Assembly (NCBI GenBank): GCA_038277395.1
Contig: CM076193.1
Span: 89,667,583 to 89,731,582, forward strand
From: Dryocosmus kuriphilus
Taxonomy: Eukaryota > Arthropoda > Insecta > Hymenoptera > Cynipidae
Direction: 5' to 3'
Length of the DNA stretch: 64,000 bases
Shown: one piece after another, positions 1 through 11,715 of the stretch
Layout of the letters: the number at the start of each line of letters is the position of its first letter
Position numbering within the stretch: position 1 is the stretch's first letter
Program-made: the position numbers and the translations under genes
The notes under the pieces: model-generated
Seen by the model: only the letters and a program-made list of their open reading frames with translations
Told to the model about the DNA's origin: nothing
The model's database searches: none

Positions 1-700
1 GTGTTGTTTCTTATGTACGTGAACTCCCCTTCTGTATCTCTTTTTTATTACCAGTTAAGTATTTACCACCTCCTTTCCTCTACCATATGTAATAGTTGCT
101 TACCCTCGTTATTCACCATTTGATATTTCGAATCCTTTTCCAAATCAATATCCTTGTCCACAATATTGTCATCATTCTGTGCCATTTCTCTTTAATTTAA
201 ACCCTCCTTTCATGTCCATCGCTTATCACTTCTTTTAGCCCTTCCCTTTCTTCTGGATTCGTTTTAACTACCGTCTTTTCCCTAGCAGCCCCTGCTAGCT
301 GGCATCTAAAATTCCAAAAATCGCTCTCCGTATTCTTTTTCCCTGCAACATACAAAATTTTTCTACTTCTACCTATTCCTATTTCTGGAACCCTTTTCCT
401 GTTCCTTTTACTTCTCTAATTCTTGCCCTTACTGCTTTCTCACAGAATTCCTTTACCTCGACCCTTGGTCACCCTTCGAAACCATGATCAACGGAAACTC
501 AAACCGACCATACGGCCTCTACCTCTCTCGAATAAGTTCACAAAAAATTCTTTTAATTTTTCAAGAGAAAATTCTCCCGAGTCCCTCTCTAGGATCAGAG
601 AATTTAATTCGCTGTCTCCTTTCGTGGATAGAATCCGCCCTCTTACAATTGTTAAATAAAATTTTAAATAACAAGTTTAAGTTATACCTGTAAGTCACAG
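1..700 (-). pseudogene. Possible decayed LINE fragment, antisense
   Basis: The + strand is pyrimidine-rich, and the - strand has short open stretches rich in Lys, Glu and Arg, for example around 210-300 (EEREGLKEVISDGHE). This resembles the low-complexity charged linker of insect non-LTR retrotransposons. No reverse transcriptase motif can be read and frames change often. It may simply be purine-biased intergenic DNA. Confidence 0.25.
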
Positions 701-1647
701 GTTAGCTTTTGGTTCCTGTCTGATCACTGGTTGCTTGCCCTTTACACAAATCGTCTAACATTGTTACATCCATGGTATAACATGACGTCGTCGTTCGCCT
801 ATACCGTGTTAGCTGTGAAGAAAATAATGAGTCTCATACTCTCCGTATATTAGGGGTTAGAACACCAGACAGGCAATCTGTAGAGCTAGGTTAGATTCCT
901 AGCGGAGCTAGAGTCACTTTTTTCAAAGCCAATAATTATTGTTATTAATTATTATTATTATTCTTGTCTGAAGTATGTCGTTCTTAACAACATGAAAAAC
1001 ATCTATCTATTATCTAGAATATACCTATGTGTCTATCATTATATTTATATTTCTTGGGTCGTGTGGGCTATGCTTGAGAGAGAGGTTTGGGATGGCCTGG
1101 AGAGAGGAGGGTGGGGTGGCGGTAGAGAAAGAGATGACGCACGAGGCAGTCTGAAATAGGTGCGATGCCAGAAAGGAGAAGTCAGGCCCCGGTGAGTGGG
1201 AAGCGTGTGAACGACCAGAATGCATGGATCATCATTTTATTCCTTCGAGATGCATCCCCGTGCCTATAAAACTGGCAATGGAGTAACACCTTGTATGAGA
1301 GTGGTACCATGAGGAGGATAGACGATAAAGCGCGGCGTAAAGGTGCCACGCGGTCACGAAAGGTAGATTTTCTCCCTTTCTAATAAAACTGCGCGCCTAT
1401 AATTTCTCTGCGCTCATTGTCTTGTTGTCACAGAGACTAATAGATCGCCCGTCGGTTTATACGTTGCGAAAACACAGTTTGGATGGCGGCTTTTTTTTCT
1501 GGCGTTTTATTTGTCCGTTTGCCTGATCTGACAAAAATTTAAAAAAACATTACAGTAAACCAAAAGAGAAATGTTTTCCAATATCTTTTTATTAAAAGTG
1601 TATTTTATTTTACTTTTTCGGAATTTTATTATTTCTTTTTCCTCTTA
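701..1647. other. No recognisable feature
   Basis: AT-rich DNA with a GA-rich patch at 1070-1200. I see no splice-consistent exon for the N-terminus of HAT1 and no transposon ends. Confidence 0.5.
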
Positions 1648-3364
1648 GTCCGGGAGCCAGATGCAGATTTCGCTTAGTCATTTGGTGCGTGGAATTTTTA
1701 CATTTACATGATAGTTCTTACCGTAACTAAGCGTCAGTCAATAATATTAAGGTGAAGTAGGGGTAGGTGTGCGAACGGCACGCCTACCAACGTGTAAAAA
1801 AATTTCGAAAAAAAACTCATCGCGAAAGAGATGAAACTTAAGAACAAGTTAGTTTATAGTATACAAAAAACGAAAAAAAACATCAGCTGGACGGTTGACG
1901 GTAATTAGTACGTCAGCTGACCATCGGAACATTTGAAAAAAAAAAAAAAAATTTTAAGTCATTATATATCAAGTAAAATTGAAGTATATGGTAGTTTATA
2001 GCGTACATGCAACAACAAAAATAATCAGGTGACAAATTACGGGTAGAAAGTACGTCAGCTAATGAAATTATAACACTGCGACATCGCTATCGCTCTCGCA
2101 TTGATCACTATCTTGCTCGCATCAACTGACGGACTTTCTACCAATAATCTGTCAACTGACTACGTTTTTTGTTTTGTATACACTATAAACTACCGTATAA
2201 ACCTGTTGTAGCTACTTATAATTTTTGTGAAATATTTTATCAAGGTATAATATTGACACTCGTGCGCCGAGAGCTGTTTCGCTCGCGCATTTATCAGTAT
2301 GTTTCAAATGGTGACGAAGAACTTTCTGAAGAGTATTCCGAAGATTCGAGTGATGAAGAGCCTTCTGAAATAACTTGGGATGTTTCCGATAGTGAACAGG
2401 ATAGTGACTAATCATGAGCTTCAAGTCTTTTATGTATAACTGTAAAAAAATCTTCATACATTTAACATTTAATGAAAAAGTAGGAAAATCTATATTCGCA
2501 CTTTATTTTACGTAAATATTAATTAGAAATTCGATTGACGTTCTACAGTCAAATTTATTTAATTTTTCAAGGACAAACACATAAGACTTTTTATTTTAAT
2601 GATTTTCAATTTACTAATAATGAATCATACTTTATATCAGTACAAAAAATATTTATTTTCCTAATATTATATATTTTTTGGCATTATCAACGCAGGCTTC
2701 GTGTTGAATATAATGTACAATATGGAATTCAATGAAGACACAGTTCGGTGCACAAGTATGAATATTGTACCTTAATAAAAGATTTTTCAAAAACTATAAG
2801 TAACTGAAACAGGTGTATACGGTACTTTATAGTGTATACAAAACAAAAAACGTAGTCAGTTGGCAGATTATGCGTAGAAAGTCCGTCAGTTGATGCGAGA
2901 AATATAGTGATCAATGCGAGAGCGATAGCGATGTCGCAGTGTTATAATTTCATCAGCTGACGTACTTTCTACCGGTAATTTGCCACCTGATTATTTTTGT
3001 TGTTGCATGTACGCTATAAACTACCATATGCTTCAATTTTACTTGATATATCATGACTTAAATTTTTTTTTTTTTTCAAATGTTCCGACGGTCAGCTGAC
3101 GTACTAATTACCGTCAACCGTCCAGCTGACGTTTTTTTTTCGTTTTTTGTATACTATAAACTGACTTGTTCTTAAGTTTCATCTCTTTCGCGATGAGTTT
3201 TTTTTCGAAATTTTTTTACATGTTGGTGGGCGTGCCGTTCGCACACTTACCCCTACTTCACCTTAATATTATTGACTGACGTTTAGTTACGGTAAGAACT
3301 ATCATGTAAATGTAAAAATTCCACGCACCAGATGACTAAGCGAAATTGCAACTGGCTCCCGGAC
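1648..3364. mobile_element. Foldback-type transposon with ~580-bp inverted repeats
   Basis: The left arm (1648-2228) is repeated in reverse complement at 2787-3364. The ends read GTCCGGGAGCCAG and are flanked by TA on both sides (1646-1647 and 3365-3366), consistent with a TA target duplication. The arms carry repeated GTCAGCTGAC-like words (1881, 1911, 2051, 2121, 2151 and mirrored), a plausible transposase-binding pattern. The 560-bp centre encodes no recognisable transposase, so this looks non-autonomous. A short acidic open frame lies at 2249-2411. The superfamily is not assigned; TA duplication would suit Tc1/mariner-like enzymes. Confidence 0.85.
2249..2411 (+). other. Short acidic open frame in the element centre
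   Basis: This frame has no good start codon of its own and ends in a serine- and acid-rich tail (SEEYSEDSSDEEPSE, then DSEQDSD and a stop). It lies in the unique centre between the two long inverted repeats. It could be a scrap of transposase N-terminus, a captured host exon, or chance. I do not recognise it. Confidence 0.25.
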
Positions 3365-3958
3365 TATCTAGAATCATTTAGTGAAAAACATTCCAAATAA
3401 AAAAGGGACTTACAAAACTTTATGAGCAATTAAGGAATTTAAAAAAATACGAATAAAAATAGAACATCAATCTGACAGGGGCAAGAAGAAACACAGATAG
3501 TGAGGTTGACTAGATCATCCTGAGTGTCGGCCTCGTTTTTCTATTCTGTCCTCTCATTCTTCAGCGTAAGGTGTGGAACAAGGGTAGGACCCGTGTAGGA
3601 CAATTTTATTTCCCTGTATCGTGTTAAATTCTCACCTAATAATTACCAATAAATTGTGCATTTATTTGAAAACAGATTTCTAGTTAATATTTATTGATCA
3701 CCTCATATTTTTAAACCAAATAAACATAGGAAAAATAAAGCAACCAACTTCCCTGAAAGTAACTGGGAAGTGAGCATGCCCTTTACCTCGCCCTGTCGAA
3801 TAGCATAAATTTCTCTTCCTGGAGCGATTCTATACTAATAATTAATAATAGTTAATCATTAAATCTTGGTTCGTAACAAATATGTTACCCATTTTTGTTC
3901 TCATTGATTAAAATTTTCTTCTTTATTACTTGTACGTCTACTGTTTTTGATTTTCTAG
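3365..3958. other. Intron of HAT1, no other feature seen
   Basis: AT-rich sequence between the foldback element and the first recognised HAT1 exon. It ends in a polypyrimidine tract and the acceptor TTTTCTAG at 3951-3958. Confidence 0.6.
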
Positions 3959-4221
3959 TGAGACTATATTCGGCTACCGAGATTTAAAGGTTAAGCTATA
4001 TTATTCAGCTGGATGTTTGGAGACATATTTAGGAATAGATTACACTGAAAAATTGAAGGAGGCAACTGATCAAAATGTCAAACCTGATGATGTTTTACAA
4101 ATGCTGTCTAATTTTCTTTCATCACCGGTGCATTACAGTCTGGACTCATTTTTCTCTTGTCTTGTTAAAGATGATACTTTCGTACCGGCAGGTGAATTGG
4201 TACACGCAGATTCTGTAAAAG
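3959..4221 (+). CDS. HAT1: HAT1, internal exon A (histone acetyltransferase type B catalytic subunit)
   Basis: Hat1 acetylates newly made histone H4 at Lys5 and Lys12 before chromatin assembly, together with the RbAp46/48 chaperone. This exon encodes 88 residues matching the N-terminal domain: ETIFGYRDLKVKLYYSAGC, then YLGIDYTEKL, DDVLQML and FVPAGELVHADSVK. This follows the conserved order ETxFGYxxLKixLyYxAGSL ... V(D/E)Y ... DDV ... F.P.G.L.H.YS of the family. The acceptor AG is at 3957-3958 and the exon starts on the third base of a codon. The donor G|GTAACT leaves one base of the next codon. The reading frame runs open into the intron to 4274, which is read-through and not coding. Confidence 0.93.
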
Positions 4222-5234
4222 GTAACTATTTTCGAAAATATAATTATTTTCCCTTTGAAAATATAACTCTTTAAAAATTTGTAAGATTCAGATTTTTTTA
4301 AATCTCTAATTTGTTGTAAAAGCTATTGCTTTGTAAGATCTATTGATCTATAGTGAAATAAAATATTCTAATAAATTCAATCTTATAACATAACAAATGT
4401 AGAAATAAATATGGCATTTGAGAAATGTAATACTGTGATTTCGTACAGTGTTTTATAATTATTCAATAATTTCAGAACAAGGTTAAACTATTCTTCTCAT
4501 CATTCTGAAATTATAACAATGAAGAAATTGAAAAAATTCGACCTGAAACGTCTACAATGTCTCTTGAAAATTTTTTTAAAATTTGATGCGAATAATAACA
4601 TTGCTGATCTTTATTTTTACTCGATTATCGCCCACAAAGGAGAGTAATATATAGAAAATGGATTCATGATGTGCATAATTTTTTATTTTATAACTGAATA
4701 AAAAATATTGCATAAATAAGTATCCCTTCGTTATCGAGAAAAGTTTAAAATATTTTAATCGCACAGTTTTCGAAATATGAACGCATAAACTTCATGCATT
4801 TAACATACTCTTATGGCTACTAGTCGCTCCATTGTATATTCAAATATGTTATTCACGGCAAAAATAAATGTGTTTTAAGTAAAAAACGGTACCGTAATCA
4901 CTCTCAATTTCTGAAGAAAAAGCCGCCACAATTCTAAGCTTTAAAACATTGCTCTTAAAATATATTGAAACAGCGGAATATTAACCACCAAAGCATTTCG
5001 CATATTGGTAGCATTTTGACAACAGCCAGCTCCCAATCCTTCGTGACGTCAGTGCGTACGCGATTTATCGTGCGTTAACGAACGAAGCTCCTATTGTAGA
5101 GACAATCTATTAAGCTGAATCCACTTATCCAAGTTATGTAACTTAAGATTTGCGTGGAACGGATTCCGTGTCTACTGGGGCAGGTCGTGGCGGGTTGCTG
5201 GACTATCGGGTTTATTAGGCAGCTGTCGACCTGA
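4222..5234. other. HAT1 intron 1, no feature seen
   Basis: AT-rich intron sequence without repeats or coding signal that I can recognise. The whole intron is 4222-10697 (6,476 bp). Confidence 0.6.
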
Positions 5235-5345
5235 CAATCCAATTCAGCGTTGCTACACGTCTGGAAATTCTGGAAAACCAGAAATAGTCAGGGAATTTAA
5301 AAACGGCCAGGGAAAGTCAGGAAACCCCAGGAAGTATCAGGGAAT
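5235..5345. repeat. Degenerate short tandem repeat (CAGGGAA/CTGGAAA motif)
   Basis: The motif runs CTGGAAATTCTGGAAAACC, then AGTCAGGGAATTT, GGCCAGGGAAAGTCAGGAAA and TATCAGGGAATTTT. It is an irregular array of a roughly 12-15-bp unit ending in CAGGGAA. Confidence 0.6.
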
Positions 5346-7569
5346 TTTTGATGAACTGAAAGTTGAACACTTTGCGGCTGAACCAAGTTTAAATGAAAGT
5401 TGAATGTTAATGTGGTTTTTTTACAAATATTTGCTTAAAGAAATGTAGTAAATGTTATCAAAAATTTATTTTTGAGTGAATTTTTTGATAGATTATGGTT
5501 TTAAGACAAAAATTAATATAATCGATCGAATCCTTTTTGTAAAAAAACAATTTTTGTATTTCATTAATTTAAAATGTAAAAAGTTCCTTTAAAAATGTAT
5601 AGATAATGATGCCTAATATTTCTTTCCCTCAATTTTCTTATTGATTAAGGTTCACTGACATTCCACTAATATTTTAAGATAGATATTAAAATTATCGAAC
5701 GAGTCCACAATCTTCGATTCGGCCTGAATCTCCTCCGCTGCCTTTGTCACACTACCGTTTCACCTTTTTGCGAGAAAGGAAAGAAATCTTCTGTTTTTTT
5801 TTTTTTTTTTTTTCAATTGAAGCTCAATATTTATGAAAGCCCAAGTAGGCTTATTCTCAATGTTTATTATACACTTAGTTTACAAGAGTGGATGATATAT
5901 TCTGTTGTAACATTTTAACAATCCTATCTAAATTTCCTTAAGAACTATCGTTCCCTAACTATTCAACTCAGAGAGCGAGCGGGCAAGAGAGAAATTTTTG
6001 ACAATTTTGTCTCCAAATTACTTGAATAAGATCACTCACCTGGTCCTTTGCATTCCAGTTCGAGATTCATCGGACCTTCTGGTATACCCGGGGAAAGGCT
6101 TTCGTATTTCAATTATTTCAAATTTTGCACAATGCCATTGGTTTTTAATTGCAAAAAAATATAAATAATTGTTTGCGTGAACTAAGATTACTTTTAATTA
6201 TTTTAAGTTTTGCAAAGTACCTTTGTTTTTTATTGCATGATTAATTATTTTCACCCCAGTTGCGCACCCTACCGTTCTTTCTCAGTTGTACACAAAATAC
6301 CTTTGCTTTTTATTGTACGTGCTGTTTTGCCAGATCACTACCGAAAATAAAAATATTCGTTTAAACAAACCCGAACGAATGAATTCGCGGTTCTAAAGTC
6401 GGAGTTGATCTTTGCAATTCTTATGATTGAATTTTTATTAACGTTCGCACCGCTTCTTCGAGACACTTCACTCGAACTTCGCAGGATCCCGAACAGGCAA
6501 ACCTCGGTGAAAAGTGATTGCCACCATTAATTACCGAATGACTGTTCGCGTTGACCATATAGAGCCGAGCTATTTTTTTGTCTTGACAGGTGCGAGGTCG
6601 ATGGAAAGACTGCCATGAGTTCGTAAAGTCGGTTGACGATCTAAAGTGGTGAAGGTGAATCGCCGGGAAGGGATTTTTGCAGAGTTTGCAAATGTTGGCG
6701 GTGGTCTCGGAAAGTGTGAGAATGTCTATCCGCGTGACTTCGAAAGAATTTGATGACTGGATATACTGACTTAAAAGTTGTCGACAATTAGCCTTTCGAA
6801 ATACGTACGCTGTCGCTATGCAGTTAAATTCATAAGTTTAGTTAATTATTTTAATCAAATTTCTAAAAGTTCATTGCAATTTCTTGATGGCGTATTTGAT
6901 TCTTAGTTGTTTTGAAGTACGATTAATGATTAAGTTTTGCAGATAGGTTGTTATCAATTTTTATTGATTTATTTTGCCGCAATTTGTTTATTGCTCTTGC
7001 TATTAAACAATTGAGTCGATCGCGTCGATAGCACTGCATATAGACTTTAGTTGATTTTGCCAGTCTCGCATTAGATCGAAAGTTTACTGAAAGTATAAAC
7101 ATTTGTGATGATCACTTTATTTGTGCATCAAGTTATTTATTGAGCAATTTTGAATAATAATTCATTTTAAAAAGACAGTAGTGGTTAATTTCGTTCGCAA
7201 AGTTCTGATTTTTAGTGCGTAGATAGCACTTATAAACTTGTTAAACCACAGAGAAAGGATTTGATAAATCTAAAATTATTAAAACATCTTACAAGATTAT
7301 TATTCATAACCAAATATGACCATGTGCGATTCTTAAAAGGGATTTCTCTAAGAGAAGAGGAGTAGTTTAAAAGTTCTGATACATACACAGAACAAGAATG
7401 TAATTTGCAGGTAAAACCTGCAACATCATAAAGGACATTTGAATTGTTTTGAAATGAAATTACTGGATTTCTATAAAAGTCTGTACTAAAAAGTGTTTCG
7501 AGTCGCAAATATGAATTCGGGAATGATTAAGATTCGAAATTCAAAAATTCAATACAGCGGTATATATTC
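5346..7569. other. HAT1 intron 1, no feature seen
   Basis: AT-rich, with a T run at 5787-5813. The open frames here are short and lack family signatures. No transposon ends noticed. Confidence 0.5.
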
Positions 7570-7995
7570 GTAAAACCTGGGCCCATTTTTTAATTTTTTA
7601 ATTTTGACCTCAAGTTTGTGTTCTCCGTCTAGAAAAACCGCCTCGTGCTGACTTTCATAGAAATCCACCAATTTAATATACTTTCCAAATTGAGGTCGCT
7701 TTTTTGAATTTTGATGCAAAATTCATATTGTGCAACTTAAGAACTCTTTATACATATAAATCCAGTTATTTCTGAAAATTTTCAAAAATTATGTTTCTTT
7801 TTTGAATTTTTTAATTCTGACCTAAAGTTCGTATTCTGCGACTGGAACCCTTTATGAAAATCCAGTAATTTATTCAAATTTTGAAAAATAAGGTGGGTTT
7901 TTTTAATTTTTGAATTTTGACCAGTAATTTGTATTCTGCGATTTGAAAATCCTCCTCTTATTATTGACTTCTATGGAAATACACCAACTTAAAGT
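7570..7995. repeat. Ancient ~105-bp tandem array, left part
   Basis: About four degenerate units, each with TTTGAATTTTGACC, TTTGTATTCTGCGA and then ATGGAAATCCACCAATTT. The anchors lie near 7603, 7707, 7813 and 7913. The same unit reappears at 9513-9945, so the array was split by the material at 8.0-9.5 kb. Confidence 0.7.
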
Positions 7996-8581
7996 TAGTT
8001 AAAGTAGACGTCATGCGCCTATAAAAAGGTTTCCTAAATTATTTAAATATAGTATTTAAAATGTTCAATTAGCTTTTATATTTTGTTTCATTTACAAAAT
8101 TTAGTGACTTGTTTAGAATTCAGATTATTTATGATCTATTTGATTATTATAAATATTTTTAAGTACCTATGTGTAATATAATTATTTATACAATTCTTTG
8201 TTTATAATTTATTTGATGAAAGTGGTCCAAAAGTGATATGGAACACGTGTATTACTCCTTATGTTAGCATAGGTATACAGGGTGTTTTTCTCTACTTGAC
8301 AAATCGAAATGTCTCAAAAAATATGCATCCTACGAAAAAAATGCCTATAATAAAAACTTTTTATTTTCGAGGGGAAAAGCGATTTTGCAAAAATTTACCC
8401 CACCTCATCTCCTAGGGTGCAGGAGTGGGGGTAACTTTGTAATTTCAAATGGGAACCCCAATTTTTTATCACAGATTCAGATTCTCCTTTATGAAATACG
8501 TAAGTTTTATTTGAAATTTTTTTTTCGTTTCGCTATAGATGGCGCTGTAGTTACGGCAAATGTAATTGTTGTGCTTGTGCA

Positions 8582-8680
8582 CAGCACCAGACACATTTCG
8601 CCATTTGTGTGGAATCTTTCGAAGCTCAGATTAACAAGTACATCGAAGTGAGAGGACACCATTTTGAGCACAGATTGTAA
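8582..8680 (+). pseudogene. Relic C-terminus of a DDE transposase
   Basis: The frame ending at TAA 8678-8680 reads FAICVESFEAQINK, then YIEVRGHHFEHRL and a stop. This closely follows the family ending R.C..SF.ARI..CIE..GGHFEHLL found in many insect IS630-like transposases. Only about 30 residues are left. The catalytic core was lost when the element became a MITE. Confidence 0.6.
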
Positions 8681-8930
8681 AATGTTAATCGAAAAACAGC
8701 ACCCCAATGGTGAGAGGCGAGGGGACTCACCGAAATCAAGTACCTCGATGGTGAGAGGCAAGGGGACTCACCGAAATTAAGCACACCGAAGGGAATAGGT
8801 AACTACTACGTCCACGTCGGTATTCCTGGATAGAGCTATTTTATAAAGGAGAATCTGAATGTGTGATAAAAAATTGGGGTTCCCATTTGAAATTACAAAG
8901 TTACCACCTATCCTGCCCTCTGGGGGGGGA

Positions 8931-8951
8931 GGGGGGGGGGGGGGGGGGGGG
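8931..8951 (+). repeat. Poly-G tract (21 G) with flanking G-runs
   Basis: G8-A-G21-A-G7 spans 8922-8959. The mirrored arm at 8395-8435 has ordinary GA-rich sequence at the same place, so the run is an expansion or artefact in one arm. Confidence 0.9.
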
Positions 8952-9102
8952 AGGGGGGGTAAAATTTTTGCAAAATCGCTTTTCCCCCTCTAAAATAAAA
9001 ATTTTTTATTACAGACATTTTTTTCGTAGGATGTGTATTTTTTGAGATATTTCGATTTGCCAAGTTAAAAAAAACATCCTGCATAAAGTAGGGCTTCATT
9101 CT

Positions 9103-9512
9103 GTTATTGACAAACTTTGGCACCTATGCCCTTTTGTATAGTCTCACATATTGCCACTTATGCCTTTTTGTAGTGCAAAATTTTAGCATTTATGTCCTTT
9201 TGAAATAACAAACGTTGGCGCTTCTGTCCTTTTTGAATGCCAAACTTTGTAACTTATGTCCTTTTGTAATGCCAAACTTTAGCACTTATGTCCTTTCGGA
9301 TTGCCACTCATTGTCACTTATAACCTTTTGGAGTGCTAAACGTTCATACTCATGCCTTTTTGTATTGACAAACTATTTCAGTTTTCTCCCTTTTGTAATG
9401 TCGTCCTTTTGGTGTGTCAAAATTTTTCATTTATGTCTTTTTGGAGTGTAGACTTTGTCATTAATGTCCTTCTGGATTGGTAAACTTTAGCACTTACGTC
9501 CTTTTGGAGTGA
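9103..9512. repeat. ~39-bp minisatellite, about ten copies
   Basis: Repeated unit approximately GCCAAACTTTAGCACTTATG followed by TCCTTTTGGATT. The copies vary by point changes and small indels. It follows the right end of the MITE directly and runs up to the resumed 105-bp array. Confidence 0.85.
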
Positions 9513-9945
9513 AATTACTGAAATTCATATTCTGATACTGAAAAAGCTTCCGCGTACTGACTACTTTCATGGAAATTTACCAATTCTTTTAAACTTTAAA
9601 AATTTATTTATTTCCGTTTTAAAATATTAAATTTTTATCCTAAATTAGTATTCTAACCTCAAAAACCCCCTCATGCTGACTCATGGAAATCCACGTATTA
9701 ATTAAAATTTTCAAAAAATTTTCAATAAAATACAATTTCCAAAATTTGGGTCTGTTTTTCAGTATTCGAATTTGAACCTTAAATTTCTGTGCTGCCATTT
9801 GAAAAACCTTTTGTCACCGACGCACACAGAAGTCCGCGAATTTATTGAATTTTTTCAAAACTTATTCTGCTATTTTGAATTTCAACAGAAAATTCATATT
9901 CTGCGAGCCGAAAATCCCTTCAGTACTGAACTTCGTCAAATTCAC
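9513..9945. repeat. Ancient ~105-130-bp tandem array, right part
   Basis: Same unit as at 7570-7995 (TTCATATTCTG, then CCCTCATGCTGACT and ATGGAAATCCAC), with anchors near 9518, 9630, 9770 and 9881. It marks the far side of the insertion at 8.0-9.5 kb. Confidence 0.65.
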
Positions 9946-10697
9946 ACCCCCCTCCCCCTCACACACACGCACATACTCTTCCCCTGTCCCTGTCTCTAGT
10001 GAGGGGCACGTCTGGGGGATGGGATTATTTAAGCACTCTGCTGTGTTACAGAATATAGCTTTTGAACAGTCTCCTTACTTAGCTGCCTTACACTAAATAA
10101 AATTCTTTTTTTTTTATGTTATCATGCATTGTTCACGAAGTAGTATCAATATTAGTTTACTCAACTTCTAGATCTTATTATTTATTAACTGCATACTAAT
10201 ATCTAAAGTTAATCTGTTACATTCAGTTAAAATTTTTTATTGTTACCTTATTTCGACCAGAGTTTGTATTTAAATATCTACTAAAATTTTTATTGTTTCC
10301 TTACTTCGATCAGAGTTTGTAGTTCATGATTTTCGTTTATGTACATTACTCGTGCCTTTTAGTACGTGTCACTAATGTCAAGTGGGAGATTTGGCGTCGA
10401 TAAAGGATGGGTACACTATATAATTTTGAATGTGTGCATCCAAATACGTCTGTAACCAGCTGTACTTGGGAAGATTTTTGGCAGTTTTCCTGTCCCTTGG
10501 CTGAATGTCCAAGTAAACAGAAGCGCTTTCAATAAAAGTAGGTGTAGTATTCAGGGAACCTAGAACTTCTCTAGATTAATTCAACAGTACACCACAAATC
10601 TTTTTTTGTAGTTCTATCGTAAACATAGTCATTTGTGTAAATTTCAAAAGTTGAACAAAGTTAAAGGTCGTTTTTGATTATTATTTATCTTCTTCAG
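9946..10697. other. End of HAT1 intron 1, no other feature
   Basis: A short CCCTC and CACACA stretch at 9948-9972, then AT-rich DNA. The acceptor TTATCTTCTTCAG ends at 10697. Confidence 0.6.
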
Positions 10698-10854
10698 ATA
10701 ATAACAGCGCAAGAAAATTTGAAGTGTATAAAGCACACATGAGTGATAGAAACTTTAAAGAATACCATAAGCGTGTGCAAACATTCATTTTATGGTACAT
10801 TGATGCTGCTAATTTTTTGGATGTTGATGATGATCAGTGGCATTATTTTAATAT
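10698..10854 (+). CDS. HAT1: HAT1, internal exon B
   Basis: The G left by exon A plus AT restores a codon, and the exon reads on as FEVYKAHMSDRNFKEYHKR, then VQTFILWYIDAANFLDVDDD and QWHYF. This matches the Hat1 signature (F)xIYKAxMxxxxFxEYHxRxQTFLxWFIExASFIDVDDxxWxYF, the segment leading into the GNAT fold. The length of 157 nt is typical of an internal exon. The donor is AAT-AT|GTAAGT (intron starts 10855). The exon therefore ends after two bases of a codon, which the G at 63133 completes as ATG. No frameshift or stop is present. Confidence 0.94.
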
Positions 10855-11109
10855 GTAAGTATTTTTAATAATTAATTTATTTAAAAATTTCTTTCATTAA
10901 TAAAAAATATTTTGGTTCTTCATAGAGGACGTTATGTTTTACAAAGGGAACCTACCCTATGGAATTTTGTTCGGATTCATACTCCTCTACTAATACGTCG
11001 TTATTAAGTTTATAATATGCTCAACTAATAAGATGCGCTTTTCAGCTATTCTCGATAGAAAAGACCCATTAAAAAATGCATGCAGGTTACATAGAGTACA
11101 ATGCGAAGG

Positions 11110-11185
11110 TCTTTTAACCACCGGTTAGATCAGGCGGTAGCGCTACGAATTTGAAACCGGAAGGTGCTAGCTGGATTCATGCTGC
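11110..11185 (+). repeat. Possible degraded SINE head (tRNA-like)
   Basis: GTTAGATCAGGCGGTAGCGC resembles a pol III A box region, and GCTGGATTCATGC, 45 bp on, resembles a decayed B box. Similar heads occur at 53.9 and 54.9 kb. Weak on its own. Confidence 0.35.
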
Positions 11186-11559
11186 CTGTACTTTTTGCGA
11201 TTTTTTTTGCATTCAAATTTCTTACTGCAGTTGGATATTAAATTTATTTAATTCAAGCTCAAATTTTTTTGAACAATAAATTGCATAAGGAGACGGATAT
11301 AACATTTTTTCATGTAAATAATCAAGAAATGAAGGATAAGAAATAGTATTAGTATTAGGAACCTCATTTTACTCTCAGACTTAACATGTACTTAAAAAAA
11401 AGGGGGAGTTCAGATTTAGATAGTTATAACCCAATATGTCGAAGGCATTTTTTTTAGTTTGTACGGAGTACAAACCTTTCTACGCGAGACTGTCCCGGTG
11501 TGTATCATCAGTCACGGATGCATTTCATAATGCATTCAAGTAAACTGATAAGAGTAGTA
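11186..11559. other. Intron 2, no feature seen
   Basis: AT-rich sequence with a short hairpin GTTTGTAC-GGA-GTACAAAC at 11458-11477 and nothing else recognised. Confidence 0.5.
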
Positions 11560-11715
11560 TGCCTAATATGACATTTTGGGAAGCCTGGTTTGTTTTTGGC
11601 CCATCACCCACGGACTGGGTTGCAACCAAGTGCATGATGGGGTGACCTACAGCTTAAGATGGGATCCAAACCACCAGAATCTCGGTAAAAGTATATAGAA
11701 AAATTTCAGTTCATT
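11560..11715 (-). mobile_element. Headless SINE fragment
   Basis: The reverse complement carries TTTTACCGAGATTCTGGTGG, then ATCCCATCTTAAGCTGTAGG. This matches the body of the SINEs at 53,924-54,245 and 54,590-54,919 (CCGGGGTTCTGGTGGTTC, then CTTAAACTGTAGGTCCCC). The tRNA-like head is missing. Confidence 0.6.

Larger units (their letters stand above)
8278..9081. mobile_element. MITE with ~220-bp inverted repeats (CAGGGTGT ends)
   Basis: The left arm (8278-8495) and right arm (8842-9081) are inverted copies. The outer ends are CAGGGTGTTTTT and its diverged partner CAGGATGTTTTT. TA lies immediately left (8276-8277), and a displaced TA lies right. The centre keeps the last codons of a transposase (8582-8680) and a tandemly duplicated 41-bp segment (about 8704-8787). 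The ends and the relic C-terminus fit an IS630/Tc1/mariner-type family common in insects. The right arm contains an expanded poly-G tract. Confidence 0.8.

Noticed and set aside
4222..4274. Extension of HAT1 exon A to the stop at 4274
   Set aside because: G|GTAACT is a good donor, and the next exon joins in exact phase. The extension is not conserved-looking.
8535..8548. TAGATGGCGCTGT as a CTCF-type site
   Set aside because: The word lies inside a MITE and is probably part of the element. A lone core match is not evidence of insulator function.
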